Shown: positions 35,926 through 47,100 of the stretch, one piece after another
How the letters are laid out: each line of letters begins with the position of its first letter
How positions within the stretch are numbered: the first letter of the stretch is position 1
From: Pedobacter miscanthi
GTDB lineage: Bacteria; Bacteroidota; Bacteroidia; Sphingobacteriales; Sphingobacteriaceae
Direction of reading: 5' to 3'
NCBI RefSeq assembly: GCF_003315595.1
Contig: NZ_QNQU01000007.1
Coordinates: forward strand, 203,682 to 267,681
DNA: 64,000 nt
The notes under the pieces: model-generated
Database searches by the model: none
What the model saw: the letters and a program-made list of their open reading frames with translations, nothing else
Told to the model about the DNA's origin: nothing
Program-made: the position numbers and the translations under genes

Positions 35926-38430
35926 ATGAATCTAACATATAAAGGCATCATTATTTTCCGTAAACTAAGTTTCCTGTTGTTCTTCAGTTTGTTTAGTATG
36001 ATCGCCTCAGCGCAAATCAAAGTAAAAGGAAAGGTAACGGATGCAAAAAATGAGCCCATCTACAAAGCCACCATTAAATTTAAGAGCGGTAAAGATCAGT
36101 TAAATACCAGCAGCGATTCGCTCGGAAATTTCTCACTTATTTTACCGAAAACGGCCAATTATACGCTTAACATCAGCGCCATCGGATACGGCAGCTATAG
36201 CCGGGTTTATAACATGAACACCAGTGACTTAAATCTTGAAACCGTTGTATTGCAAATTACTAACGAAGAGTTACAAACGGTTGAGGTAATTGGCACCAAT
36301 GGCAAAAAATATTATGGCAATTATTCTTTCTCGGCCACTAAAACGGCTATTTTAAACAAGGATATTCCGCAGGCCATTTCTTCTGTTTCAAAAGAACTGA
36401 TTGCCGACAGGCAGGCCGCAGTACTGGCCGATGCGGTTAAAAATGTAACCAGTGTATCGCAAAGCAGTTATTACAATCAATTTTCCATCAGGGGGATTAA
36501 CCAGAACGAAGAAGGTGCCATTATTAACGGTATGCGTACCCGGCAATATTATTTTAACCAGCCCTTAACCAATAACCTCGAGCGTATCGAAGTAATAAAA
36601 GGTCCGGCCAGTGCCACATTCTCGAGCGTTGATCCGGGCGGAAGCATTAACCTGGTAACCAAAAAACCATTAACCGAAAACCGTAAAGAGATCAGTCTGT
36701 CGGCAGGAAGTTTCAGCACTGTTCGGGGTGCACTGGATTTTACAGGACCTTTAAATACCGAAAAAACATTGCTTTACCGACTTAATCTCGGTTACGAAGA
36801 CAGCAAAAGTTTCAGGGATTTGCAATACAGAAAAGGTTATATCATTGCTCCTTCATTTTCTTACATCCCGAACGAGCGTACAAGTTTGAATGTGGAAGTA
36901 GTGATGAACAACAGCAATTCGAGGCTCGATCGCGGTCAGGCTATTTTTGGAGCTATTGCCGGACAAACCGATTTAAAAAGCACGCCAATCAGTTTTAATA
37001 TGGGTGCCAGCAACGACCGTTTTAACAGTCAGGATTTAATGCTGATGACCAATTTTTCGCATAGCCTAAACAAAAGTATTGTTTTTAATGTGGCCTATAT
37101 GAAACAAAACTGGACAGAAGACCTTTTGGAGCACCGTACAACCAACGCCTTTGGAGTTGACGAAAATAACCAGCCCATCCCTACCCTGGCCGCCATGCGT
37201 GCCGTTCAGCGTCAGCAAAAATGGCGTACCGATAACCTGAGCACCTATTTTAGTATCAATGCCAATACTCTTAGCCTGAACCATAAAATTGTTGTTGGGT
37301 ACGACAGGATCAATACACAAAAACTCCGTGGCGGCGGCGAAAATTCGGCACAGGGCTACCGTTTAAAAGATGGTACTATCGCAGCGAGATACGATCCGAC
37401 CAAAAAAGACCTCTATCAGTTTAAAATAGTTAACGGTGTAAATGCCCCGGTACCCAATGTAGAACATTTTAACCTGGCCAATCCGAGTTACACCATTAAA
37501 AATTTAAGCGATTACGTTTTTACCAAAACAGAAATCCCACCTGCTTATAACCTGGTAAATGCAGCATACCTGCAAGATCAGATCAAATATGATAAAGTTA
37601 CTTTAACATTGGGTTTAAGACAGGAATGGTACGAAGATTACAGCAATTACCAACTGGCTACCGAAAGAAAGATCTACCAGCACAAACTATTACCAAGAAT
37701 CGGGCTTACCTATGCCATTAACCCAAATATCAATCTTTATGGCACTTATTTACAGGGTTACCAGCCGCAGGGTAATACTTCTACACTGGTAATTGTTCCT
37801 CCTCCCGCAGGTACCAACTTTAAACCGCTGGAAAGCGATTTAAAAGAAATCGGTGCCAAATCAGAATGGATGAATAAAAACCTGGTGGTAAATGTTTCCA
37901 TTTTCGAGATTAACCAGAAAAATTTGTTGATGAATGCAAACGATCCTCTGGACGTAAACCGTTTGATCGAGCGCGGTGCTCAACGCAGTCGTGGTGCAGA
38001 GTTAGAGGCTTCGGGTTTTATAAGACCGAACTGGCAGTTTAATGCTGGTTACAGTTATGTTGATGCCATTATTAAAGATGATTTTAATCCCGCGCTAATT
38101 GGCGAAAGGGTGCAGAATACCCCAAAACACAGCGCCAGTTTATGGACACGCTATAATTTTGAATCGGAAAAACTAAAGGGAATCGGTTTTGGTGCGGGCC
38201 TGCAATATAGTGGTACCAAACTTCCTTTATACATCAGGGATTTTGTGCTTCCTGCTTATACCCTCGTTGATGCCGCACTTTACTATTCGCCTGCAGGTGC
38301 CAAAGTTCAGTTAGCCGTAAATGTGAACAATATCCTGAACAAAACCTATTGGGTTGGTGCCCAAAACTACCTTCGTCTTTTCCCAGGCACACCAAGAAAT
38401 GTAATGTTTAACGTAACGTATAGAATATAA
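35926..38430 (+). CDS. TonB-dependent siderophore-type outer-membrane receptor
   Basis: 834 residues with a signal peptide (ending SMIASAQ, about 30). A carboxypeptidase-regulatory-like domain covers about 30-115. The plug (about 120-260) shows DIPQAISSVSKELIADRQAAVLADAVKNVTSVSQ and IEVIKGPASATFSSVDPGGSINLVTKKP, typical of ferrichrome/FhuA-like receptors, and the barrel ends RLFPGTPRNVMFNVTYRI. It would import a ferric siderophore. Its stop codon overlaps by one base the start of the next permease gene, so it is in an operon with the ABC genes. Confidence 0.94.
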   Translation: MNLTYKGIIIFRKLSFLLFFSLFSMIASAQIKVKGKVTDAKNEPIYKATIKFKSGKDQLNTSSDSLGNFSLILPKTANYTLNISAIGYGSYSRVYNMNTSDLNLETVVLQITNEELQTVEVIGTNGKKYYGNYSFSATKTAILNKDIPQAISSVSKELIADRQAAVLADAVKNVTSVSQSSYYNQFSIRGINQNEEGAIINGMRTRQYYFNQPLTNNLERIEVIKGPASATFSSVDPGGSINLVTKKPLTENRKEISLSAGSFSTVRGALDFTGPLNTEKTLLYRLNLGYEDSKSFRDLQYRKGYIIAPSFSYIPNERTSLNVEVVMNNSNSRLDRGQAIFGAIAGQTDLKSTPISFNMGASNDRFNSQDLMLMTNFSHSLNKSIVFNVAYMKQNWTEDLLEHRTTNAFGVDENNQPIPTLAAMRAVQRQQKWRTDNLSTYFSINANTLSLNHKIVVGYDRINTQKLRGGGENSAQGYRLKDGTIAARYDPTKKDLYQFKIVNGVNAPVPNVEHFNLANPSYTIKNLSDYVFTKTEIPPAYNLVNAAYLQDQIKYDKVTLTLGLRQEWYEDYSNYQLATERKIYQHKLLPRIGLTYAINPNINLYGTYLQGYQPQGNTSTLVIVPPPAGTNFKPLESDLKEIGAKSEWMNKNLVVNVSIFEINQKNLLMNANDPLDVNRLIERGAQRSRGAELEASGFIRPNWQFNAGYSYVDAIIKDDFNPALIGERVQNTPKHSASLWTRYNFESEKLKGIGFGAGLQYSGTKLPLYIRDFVLPAYTLVDAALYYSPAGAKVQLAVNVNNILNKTYWVGAQNYLRLFPGTPRNVMFNVTYRI

Positions 38431-39878
38431 TGTTGAATACTGTAAATACGATTGCCAAACAGACTTTTAAAGCTACCTTTAACAACAAGGCCACCCTGGC
38501 TTTAACCATTTTACTGGGTTTATCGCTCTGTTTGGCTACCTATATAGGCTGGCAGAATTTTAAAACGCAGAATAACCAGCGCCTTCATTATAAAGAGCTG
38601 GTGCGTAAGCAGTGGCTGGCAAAGCCGGATAAACATCCGCACCGGATGGCGCATTATGGCTACCTCGCTTTCCGCGAAAAACACGAACTGAGTTTTTTCG
38701 ATTTCGGAATCGAAAGTTTTGCAGGGGTATCCATCTTTTTAGAAGCACACAAACAGAATACTGTTAATTTTAGCGAAGCGGGTTTTTCAAACGGCATGCT
38801 CCGTTTTGGCGAAATCAGTGTGGCTATGGTACTTCAGGTACTTGTGCCCTTATTGATTTTTTTCCTCGGTTATAACAGCATTTCAGCCGAACGCGAATCG
38901 GGCACTTTAAAAATACTTTTGTGCCAAAATGTAAGCTGGAAACAACTACTCTGGGGCAAAACGCTGGGCATCATCAGTGTTTGTTTATCCATATTTATTC
39001 CACTTATCCTGCTCACAATCCTATTGTGGGCATCGTTGAGTAACTGGCACATCAGCAGCGACTCCAGTTTCCGCTTATTGGTGCTGATTTTGAGTTATTC
39101 GGTTTATTTTTTTATTGTTTCGGCCATTACCGTTCTGATTTCTGCTTTTGCAAAAAGTTCGAAATCATCACTAATCACCTTATTGGCCTGCTGGATATTT
39201 TTCATCATTATTATGCCCAGGATAAGCCAGGCCATTGGTGTAAAAATACATCCAGCGCCATCCAAAGTAGAATTTGCGGATGCCATTGCCAGTGATATCC
39301 ATAAACAGGGAGACAGCCACACCCCTGATGATCCTCATTACGCAGCGATAAAGGATTCGTTGCTTAAAACTTATCAGGTTGATGATGTTAAAAAGCTTCC
39401 CTTTAACTATGGAGGCTACATCATGGCCGAAGGAGAAAAAATTACGGCTAAAATTTACAGCGATCATCAAAAAGAGCTGAATAAAACCTTCGAAAAACAG
39501 AACAGCATCACCACGTTAACCGGTTTCATCAATCCTTATCTGGCGCTTAAAAATATTTCCATGGCCTTAACTGCATCTGATTTTAATACCTATATCGATT
39601 TTCAGAACCAGGCAGAAGTTTATCGTTACCAGCTTGCCCAGAAGATGAACAAACTGCAGATCGAGAAAATCAGCAATATTGCACCCGGCGAAGAAGAAAA
39701 GCCCCTGGCCATCAGCGGGAAAAACTGGGCAGAACAGTCCGATTTCAATTACCGGTTCCAAAAGCTGGATGCTGTAATCGCAAATGGATTACTGGCTTTA
39801 AGTACAATAACGTGCTGGCTCCTGGCCATAATCATATTCCTCCAATATGCCAGCAGATGGATTAAAACGATATCGTAA
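38430..39878 (+). CDS. ABC-2 type permease (DUF3526-like), 1
   Basis: 482 residues with about six transmembrane helices: one at the N-terminus (ALTILLGLSLCLATYIGW), a ~90-residue soluble loop, four clustered helices (LVPLLIFFLGYNSISAERESGTLKILL marks the ABC-2 core), a ~180-residue soluble domain and a last helix. It shares topology with the next gene. It overlaps the receptor gene by one base (TAATG). It probably forms the membrane channel for the ATPase encoded upstream. The cargo is unknown; siderophore or metal-related transport is suggested by the receptor. Confidence 0.85.
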   Translation: MLNTVNTIAKQTFKATFNNKATLALTILLGLSLCLATYIGWQNFKTQNNQRLHYKELVRKQWLAKPDKHPHRMAHYGYLAFREKHELSFFDFGIESFAGVSIFLEAHKQNTVNFSEAGFSNGMLRFGEISVAMVLQVLVPLLIFFLGYNSISAERESGTLKILLCQNVSWKQLLWGKTLGIISVCLSIFIPLILLTILLWASLSNWHISSDSSFRLLVLILSYSVYFFIVSAITVLISAFAKSSKSSLITLLACWIFFIIIMPRISQAIGVKIHPAPSKVEFADAIASDIHKQGDSHTPDDPHYAAIKDSLLKTYQVDDVKKLPFNYGGYIMAEGEKITAKIYSDHQKELNKTFEKQNSITTLTGFINPYLALKNISMALTASDFNTYIDFQNQAEVYRYQLAQKMNKLQIEKISNIAPGEEEKPLAISGKNWAEQSDFNYRFQKLDAVIANGLLALSTITCWLLAIIIFLQYASRWIKTIS

Positions 39879-39879
39879 C

Positions 39880-41244
39880 ATGAAACAAAGTATATATCAC
39901 CTCGAATTTAAGCTCTTTTTCCGTAACCGTTCCTCATGGATCGGCATTTTTGTATTGCTCATCACAGGTTTTGCCGGTTTATACTTCGGTAAAACTTTTA
40001 TCGCCAGGCAACAGGCAGTGATCGAAAAAGCAGCTGTACTGCAAAAGAAAAACACCCTTAACAATATCGATCATTTCGGTAAAGATATTGGCCTGCTGTT
40101 TTACCACAACAAGTTTTCGCTGGCCAACAGCCCTAATCAATGGGCGGCGTTTGCCAACGGACAGCGCGATGTTAACCCTTACCTCATTTCGGTAACTATG
40201 CTGGGTTTAGAAGGTCAGCTTTACGATACCGATATCAATAACCCCGTAAGTTTACTCATGGGCAATATGGACCTTAGTTTTGTGTTCATCTTCCTTTTTC
40301 CACTGGTGATCATTGCCTTTACCTACAACCTGCTCTCCGAACAGCAGGAAAGTGGTGTATGGTCATTGCTCAAAGCGCAAACAGAAAAATCTTTTGCCAT
40401 CGTCAGACGAAAGTTTTTAATCAGGTTGCTTGTAATTGTAACAGTAACCATAGTTTTATTTATTGTGGCAAAATTATATTTAGCACTGCCAGTCGATTTT
40501 ACGTTTTTATCGGTATTCACCTTAACAATCCTCTACCTATCTTTCTGGTTTGCATTATCGTTCTTCTTCATTTCGCTTAACAAATCGTCGAACTTTAATG
40601 CGTCTGCTCTCATAGCTGTTTGGGTACTCATCTGCGTTGTAATCCCAGCCTCGCTTAATCTTTTTCTTAGCCGGAAATACCCTATACCAGAAGCTTTACA
40701 AAATGTGATCAACCAACGCGAGGGCTACCACGAAAAATGGGATATGGCAAAAGAAGTGACCATGAAACCATTTTTTGAGCACTATCCCCAACTTAAAAAA
40801 TATCCTTTTCCACAGGAAAAAACTTTTAGCTGGTTCTGGTATTATGCCATGCAGCAAATGGGCGACGATCAGGCATTGGAGAGCAGAATGGCCATTAAAC
40901 ATAAACTCGAATCCCGACAGGATTTTACGCACCTTATAGCTTTGCTTTTCCCTACCATACAAACCCAACTGGGAATAAATAAACTGGCCGGATCCGATCT
41001 CGATAATCATCTGGGTTTTCAGGAAGCAGTCCGGAAATACCATGAGCAGATCAGGTTACATTTTTATCCCGCTATTTTTCAGGAGCAGGGTGTTAGCACT
41101 ACCGATATCCAAAACTACAAACTCGAAAAGTATGTTCCTCAACAGGCGATATCGGTTAGGGTTAATCTGCTGTCGATATTTGTGTTTACAACAATTTTAC
41201 TAGGTGTATCGATTTTAAACTTTAGAAAAGTAAACCGGTTTTGA
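39880..41244 (+). CDS. ABC-2 type permease (DUF3526-like), 2
   Basis: 454 residues from the ATG at 39880, one base after the preceding stop codon; the longer frame runs into the previous gene. About six transmembrane helices with the same layout as its neighbour (N-terminal helix WIGIFVLLITGFAGLYFG; ABC-2 core PLVIIAFTYNLLSEQQESGVWSLLKAQ; last helix FVFTTILLGVSILNF) and a large extracytoplasmic loop. The two permeases are probably heteromeric partners. A REP-like palindrome begins about 60 bp after the stop. Confidence 0.85.
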   Translation: MKQSIYHLEFKLFFRNRSSWIGIFVLLITGFAGLYFGKTFIARQQAVIEKAAVLQKKNTLNNIDHFGKDIGLLFYHNKFSLANSPNQWAAFANGQRDVNPYLISVTMLGLEGQLYDTDINNPVSLLMGNMDLSFVFIFLFPLVIIAFTYNLLSEQQESGVWSLLKAQTEKSFAIVRRKFLIRLLVIVTVTIVLFIVAKLYLALPVDFTFLSVFTLTILYLSFWFALSFFFISLNKSSNFNASALIAVWVLICVVIPASLNLFLSRKYPIPEALQNVINQREGYHEKWDMAKEVTMKPFFEHYPQLKKYPFPQEKTFSWFWYYAMQQMGDDQALESRMAIKHKLESRQDFTHLIALLFPTIQTQLGINKLAGSDLDNHLGFQEAVRKYHEQIRLHFYPAIFQEQGVSTTDIQNYKLEKYVPQQAISVRVNLLSIFVFTTILLGVSILNFRKVNRF

Positions 41245-41691
41245 TAGAGGTGCCATCGTCTCGGTTCGATTGTTGCACTCCGTTACATCGATAGGCTTTA
41301 ATAAGTAAAGTCGTCATTGCGAGGCACGAAGCAATCCTAATGCGTTCGCTAGATAGCGATCGTTTTAAGATTGCTTCGTCGGCTGAAAAAGCCTTCTCGC
41401 AATGACGACTTTTCGCGGGACCAAATGTGCGAAAAATTCTCTGCCATTTTACATTGATCTTTATGCCAATAAATTATTCCTCGAAATGAGGTTAACTTGA
41501 GGGAACCAATCACCACTGAACTTTTCACAACAATTTTCAGTTGGCAATTGACCATTAACAATGTAGCAATTAAACAATTCGTCATCCACAATTAACCACC
41601 AGCAAACCAACAAAAAATAATTGTTAAAAAGACGTTTATTATTTGATAAAATTTTACTTTTATAGTAAGAACCTACCAAATATTAAGCCTT
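41245..41691. other. Intergenic region before the GH51 gene
   Basis: 447 bp holding a family-A palindrome (41307-41412), then degenerate ACCA/AACAAT words, then an AT-rich stretch. TTATTATTTG at about 41637-41646 resembles a Bacteroidetes -7 box imperfectly and is the best promoter candidate for GH51. Confidence 0.45.
41307..41412. repeat. REP-like palindrome (family A)
   Basis: The arms AAAGTCGTCATTGCGAG (41307-41323) and CTCGCAATGACGACTTT (41396-41412) are perfect complements, with inner AAGCAATC/GATTGCTT. It probably ends the ABC transporter transcript. Confidence 0.85.
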
Positions 41692-43233
41692 ATGATCAAA
41701 AAACTACTCTTCTCTGCCACAATGCTGTGCTGCGCTATTTTTACGCAGGCACAAAACGAAACACAGTTAACCATTAAACCCGCCGGCGATCAAATCGTAA
41801 GCAGGCATATTTACGGTCATTTTTCGGAGCATTTGGGCCGGTGTATTTACGATGGTTTTTGGGTAGGCGAAAATTCTACCATTCCCAACAAAGGGAGGAT
41901 CCGTTTGGATATTGTGGATGCCTTAAAGAAAATAAAAGTACCTAACCTCCGCTGGCCAGGTGGTTGTTTTGCGGATGAATACCATTGGAGAGATGGTATC
42001 GGGCCAAGAAACCAGCGTCCGAAAATGGTGAATACCAATTGGGGCGGCGTAACCGAAGACAATAGCTTTGGTACACATGAGTTTCTGGATCTCTGCCAGA
42101 TGCTTGATTGCGAACCATATATTGCAGGTAATGTAGGCAGTGGAACGGTTGAAGAAATGGCCAAATGGGTAGAATACCTCAACTTTGATGGCGTAAGCCC
42201 GATGACGGCAATCCGCAGCCAGAACGGAAGGGAAAAACCCTGGAAAGTTTCTTTCTGGGGCGTTGGCAACGAGAGCTGGGGCTGTGGTGGCAACATGACG
42301 CCTGCCTACTATTCTGATCTTTACCGCAGATACGCCACTTATGCCCGCAATTATCCGAGCGCACCACTTAAAAGAATTGCCAGTGGCGCAAATTCTGATG
42401 ATTATAACTGGACAGAAACCTGCATGAAAAACATCGGGAACCAGATGTGGGGCTTAACCCTCCATTATTATACTATCCCAACCGGAAACTGGGGCAAAAA
42501 AGGATCGGCAACCAAATTTGATGAGGCACAGTACTTTTCGACCATGAAAAACTGCCTTCACATGGAAGAACTGGTTACCAAACACAGCGCAATAATGGAT
42601 AAATACGACCCTAAAAAAAAGGTGGCTTTAGTGGTTGATGAATGGGGAATCTGGACAGATGTAGAGCCGGGAATAAATCCTGGTTTCTTATACCAGCAAA
42701 ATAGTTTACGCGATGCTTTAATCGCCGGAACAACTTTAAATATTTTTAACAACCATTCAGACCGTGTTAAAATGGCCAACCTGGCACAAACAGTAAATGT
42801 ATTGCAGGCACTTATCCTAACCGAGAAAGATAAAATGGTGCTCACTCCCACTTACCATGTTTTCGATTTGTACAAAGTGCATCAGAATGCAAAATATTTA
42901 CCAATTGCATTTACCAGTCCTGATTATACTGTGGGCGACCAAAAAATCCCTGCACTAAACGTTTCCGCTTCGCAGGATAGCACAGGCGCGGTCCACATTT
43001 CACTGGTAAATTTAGATCCGAACAGAAAAATTTCTTTGAATACGGTTTTGGATGGCTTGAAATGGAACTCCGTAAGCGGACAGATTTTAACCTCAGCCAA
43101 ACTTACCAATATCAATAGTTTTAACGATCCAAACAAAGTGCACAATTCGAAATTTACAGGTGCAAAAAAAGCCGGCAATACGCTTAAAGTAGAACTGCCT
43201 GCGCAATCGGTAGTGGTGTTGGAATTGAAATAA
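41692..43233 (+). CDS. GH51 alpha-L-arabinofuranosidase
   Basis: A 513-residue secreted enzyme with signal peptide (ending IFTQAQ, about 21). GH51 signatures are [35 protein letters not shown], the acid/base Glu194 in [11 protein letters not shown] and the nucleophile Glu317 in LVVDEWGIW; the C-terminal beta-sandwich ends [11 protein letters not shown]. It releases terminal alpha-L-arabinofuranose from plant polysaccharides. It stands alone between intergenic palindromes, unconnected to the heparan-degrading genes. Confidence 0.95.
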   Translation: MIKKLLFSATMLCCAIFTQAQNETQLTIKPAGDQIVSRHIYGHFSEHLGRCIYDGFWVGENSTIPNKGRIRLDIVDALKKIKVPNLRWPGGCFADEYHWRDGIGPRNQRPKMVNTNWGGVTEDNSFGTHEFLDLCQMLDCEPYIAGNVGSGTVEEMAKWVEYLNFDGVSPMTAIRSQNGREKPWKVSFWGVGNESWGCGGNMTPAYYSDLYRRYATYARNYPSAPLKRIASGANSDDYNWTETCMKNIGNQMWGLTLHYYTIPTGNWGKKGSATKFDEAQYFSTMKNCLHMEELVTKHSAIMDKYDPKKKVALVVDEWGIWTDVEPGINPGFLYQQNSLRDALIAGTTLNIFNNHSDRVKMANLAQTVNVLQALILTEKDKMVLTPTYHVFDLYKVHQNAKYLPIAFTSPDYTVGDQKIPALNVSASQDSTGAVHISLVNLDPNRKISLNTVLDGLKWNSVSGQILTSAKLTNINSFNDPNKVHNSKFTGAKKAGNTLKVELPAQSVVVLELK

Positions 43234-44156
43234 TGTAAGATGGAAAATGGATGATGGAATTAACCACCCATCCTTCAAATCTATTATTTTCAAACAAAAT
43301 AAAATCAGCAGTTATCGTAAAAACGATGTTTTTATCTACCATTGAAAGAGTTATATAAATTGGCCGTCATTGCTGAGGAGGTACGACGAAGCAATCTTAC
43401 AACGATCGCTATAACCCATAGTTAAAGAATGCTTTCCCGAAAATCGGGACAAGCTCTCGGCTGAAAAAAGCCTCCTCGCAATCACGACTTTTTTTTAAAT
43501 CAGTGCATCGCCACCTCAACGGCGTGCTTGGTGTGGCTAAATTGGCGGGCATTATTGACCAATTTTTCAACAAAAAAATCTCAACAACAATAAATAAAAA
43601 ATACAAATATTACTAATTAAAAATACATAACTAATATTTTGCTGTATTTCATAATTTACAGAACTATTAAAAATCAACAAAAAATATTTATAAAATCACG
43701 TCTATAGCACTACAAAGCACAAAATCAAGCCATTAAAACCTTCCGAAAAAACATTAACAACTAAAAATTCCGTTCTAATAAGGCGTAAGTAACATTATAA
43801 GGCATCATTTAGCTTGAAAATTAATCAATTTTTAATATTCAGCTAATATTTAAGACTTTTTACTGCCTTCCATTCTTAAAAACAATAAAAAATCAAATTT
43901 CAAAGAACTTATCCGTTCATAAAATTCATTTTTTATTCACTCAAACGTTTGACTAAACATTTGTGTTCACTTCATTCATTCCTCTTGACTTAAGATAATC
44001 TGCCATTGGCAATTCGTATCTTGGTCTAATTAATAATACACACTAATAGCTGCGCTAAAAACCTGTGTTATTGTGCATTACGGCAGGCATAAACAACCAT
44101 TATGTTTCGCTTAGAAAAATCCACCAAACAAAAGTTGAAGATCAAAATCTAAAGCC
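43234..44156. other. Long AT-rich intergenic region upstream of the synthase cluster
   Basis: 923 bp with no gene. The left part holds a family-A palindrome (43364-43496) ending in a T run. The right ~550 bp is very AT-rich, unlike the flanking genes, and is the likely control region of the synthase. TATCTTGG at 44017-44024 resembles a -7 box with one mismatch; no good -33 box fits. The direct words ACGTTTGACTAAACATTTG at about 43944-43962 could be a regulator site. Confidence 0.5.
43364..43496. repeat. REP-like palindrome (family A) with T tract, likely terminator of GH51
   Basis: It starts CCGTCATTGCTGAGGAGG and ends CCTCCTCGCAATCACGAC followed by TTTTTTTTT. An internal TTTCCCGA/TCGGGA hairpin is inserted. 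The T run makes it a plausible plus-strand terminator. Confidence 0.65.
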
Positions 44157-47100
44157 ATGAACAAATACGCCATTATTGGAGTAACTCCCTTCGAAATCCC
44201 TGATAGTAGATTGGTTTCCAATTTACAAAAAGCAGATTGCTTTCCGGTTCTCAGTCTTGGATATAACGTAAACGAAGCTGAAAGCGCAATTTCCTCACTT
44301 CTGTTTACTGGTATCTCCGATTTCGGAGTGAGCATTAACTCATCCGCATTAGCCGATATTGATCTGCCTGCACAGGTAAGCTTGATTATTGCTCCTTTTG
44401 ATCTTGCCTTAACAAGCAAAACAGCTGCAAAAATCATTTACCAGGTTTTTGATCTTGAATCGGCCCTGGCTGCACAAAAAAATGGTGCTTATGGCATTAT
44501 CGTAAAAGGAAATGAAGGTGCCGGCCGGGTTGCCTACGAATCTTCATTCGTACTTTTTCAACGGATTATTAAAGAAGTAAACATTCCGGTATGGGTTCAG
44601 GGTGGCGTGGGTATTCATACGGCTGCCTCTTTAATGGCACAGGGCGCAGCAGGGATTATTTTAGATAGTCAGCTGGCTTTATTCCCCCAATCTTCTGTAC
44701 CCGAAGATTTAAAAACAGTTTGCAGCAAATTAAGCGGAACAGAAACCAAACTGATCGACAATTGCCGGATATTGGTCCGCCCAAATTCGCCTGCCTTGGC
44801 TGAAAATATCGATTATAACGGTCTTCAAAAATACTTTAAAGGGTATAACCTGGAAACAGATTATTTGCCAATGGGTCAGGATATTGCCTTGTCGATTGAT
44901 TTGGTCAACAAATATAAAAAGCTGGATAAATTGGTTTTCGGTATAAAAGAAGCTATTTATGGGCATATTAAACAGGCCAAAGCCATTAATGTAATTAAAG
45001 CCAACAATTCGCTGGCTAAAGATTTAAACATTACCTATCCTATTGCTCAGGGGCCTATGACCAGGGTAAGTGATGTTGCACCTTTTGCCAATGCCGTTTC
45101 GGAAGCAGGTGCATTATCATTTATAGCCTTATCCTTATTAAAAGGCGAATCGGCCAAAAACCTGATTGAAGAAACCAAAAAACTGGCTGGTGAAAAAACC
45201 TGGGGTGTGGGTATTTTGGGTTTTGCTCCGCAGAAATTGAGGGATGAGCAACAAGAATACATTTTAAATGCCAAACCTCCCGTTTTGTTAATTGCTGGTG
45301 GCCGACCTTCGCAAGCCAAACCTTTTGAAAAAGCAGGGATTAAAACCTTTCTGCATGTACCATCTGCTTCTCTTTTAGATATGTTTTTGAAAGAAGGTGC
45401 CAAACGTTTTGTATTCGAAGGCCGCGAATGTGGTGGTCACGTTGGCCCCCTATCCAGCATGGTGTTATGGGAAAAACAGATCGAACGTTTGTTAAAAGAA
45501 GAAAATGCCGATCAGATCAGTGTTTTCTTTGCAGGTGGAATTCACGATGCTTTTTCTACCGCTTTCATTTCGGTAATGGCTGCTCCTTTGGCTGCTAAAG
45601 GCATGAAAATAGGTGTTTTAATGGGTACAGCTTATTTATACACTAAAGAAGCGGTAAGCACAGGCGCCATTTTGGATAAGTTCCAGCAGGAAGCCATGCA
45701 GGCAAACGAAACCGTGCTGCTGGAAACTGCTCCCGGACACGAAACCCGCTGTTTAAACTCTTCATTCGCCACTTTCTTTAACGAAGAAAAACAAAAACTT
45801 CAGGCCGAAGGGATGGATAAAAAAGAAATCTGGGCAAAACTCGAGTCGCTTAATGTAGGCCGTTTACGTATTGCAGCGAAGGGAATTGAAAGACGTGGTG
45901 ATGAACTGGTAAAAATAGATGAGGCCGAACAAACCGACCTGGGCATGTACATGATCGGTCAGATTGCCCCTATGCACAAAGAAGTCATGTCGTTACTAGA
46001 TCTTCACCAAGATGTAGCCGACGAAAACTATACACATATATTAAATGTAGTACTTCCTGCTCCTCCGGTTAATAAGGCAAAAGCACTGGATGTTGCCATT
46101 GTGGGTATGGCCTGTATTTTCCCTGGGGCTAAAAATCTCGAAGAATACTGGCGCAACATCATTTTAGGTAAAGATTCGGTAATCGAAGTACCGGATGAAA
46201 GATGGAACAAAGAACTGTATTATAACCCCGATTCTACAGCTGGCGATATGTCGCACTCGAAATGGGGCGGTTTTATCCCGAGGATCGATTTTGATCCGCT
46301 CGAATTTGGTATCCCGCCACAATCGCTTGCCGCTATCGAACCAACACAACTGCTTACCTTAATGGTGGCCAAACAGGCCATGCAGCACGCAGGTTATGCC
46401 GATGGCGGTGTAGATAACGAGAATGTTTCGGTAATTATCGGTGCCGAAGGTGGAAACGACCTTGCCAACAGCTACAGCTTTAGGGGATATTACAAACAGA
46501 TTTTTGGCGAAATGCCTGCCGAGGTTGATGCCGCTTTACCAAAAACCACAGAAGATTCGTTCCCGGGTATTCTGGCTAACGTAATCTCGGGCAGAATTAC
46601 CAACAGGTTAAATCTTGGTGGTAGAAACTATACTGTTGACGCTGCCTGTGCTTCATCTTTAGCAGCAATTGATCTGGCTTGTCAGGAGTTATTCTTAGAA
46701 AAATCAGACATGGTTTTGGCCGGTGGGGCCGATTTGCACAATGGTATTAACGATTACCTGATGTTTTCGAGCACACACGCCCTTTCTAAAAAAGGAAGGT
46801 GTGCCACTTTTGATGCCGAAGCCGATGGAATTGCCCTAGGCGAAGGTATTGCCATGATCGTATTAAAAAGATACGAGGATGCTTTACGCGATGGCGATAC
46901 CATTTATTCTATTATTAAAGGTGTAGGCGGATCGAGCGACGGAAAAAGCCTTGGCTTAACTGCTCCACGTAAAAACGGACAGGTAAATGCTTTAGAGAGG
47001 GCTTACAGCCAGGCAGGTATCACTCCTTCTTTGATCGGTTTGGTAGAAGCGCATGGTACAGGTACCGTTGTGGGCGATAAAACAGAAATCAGTGCATTAA

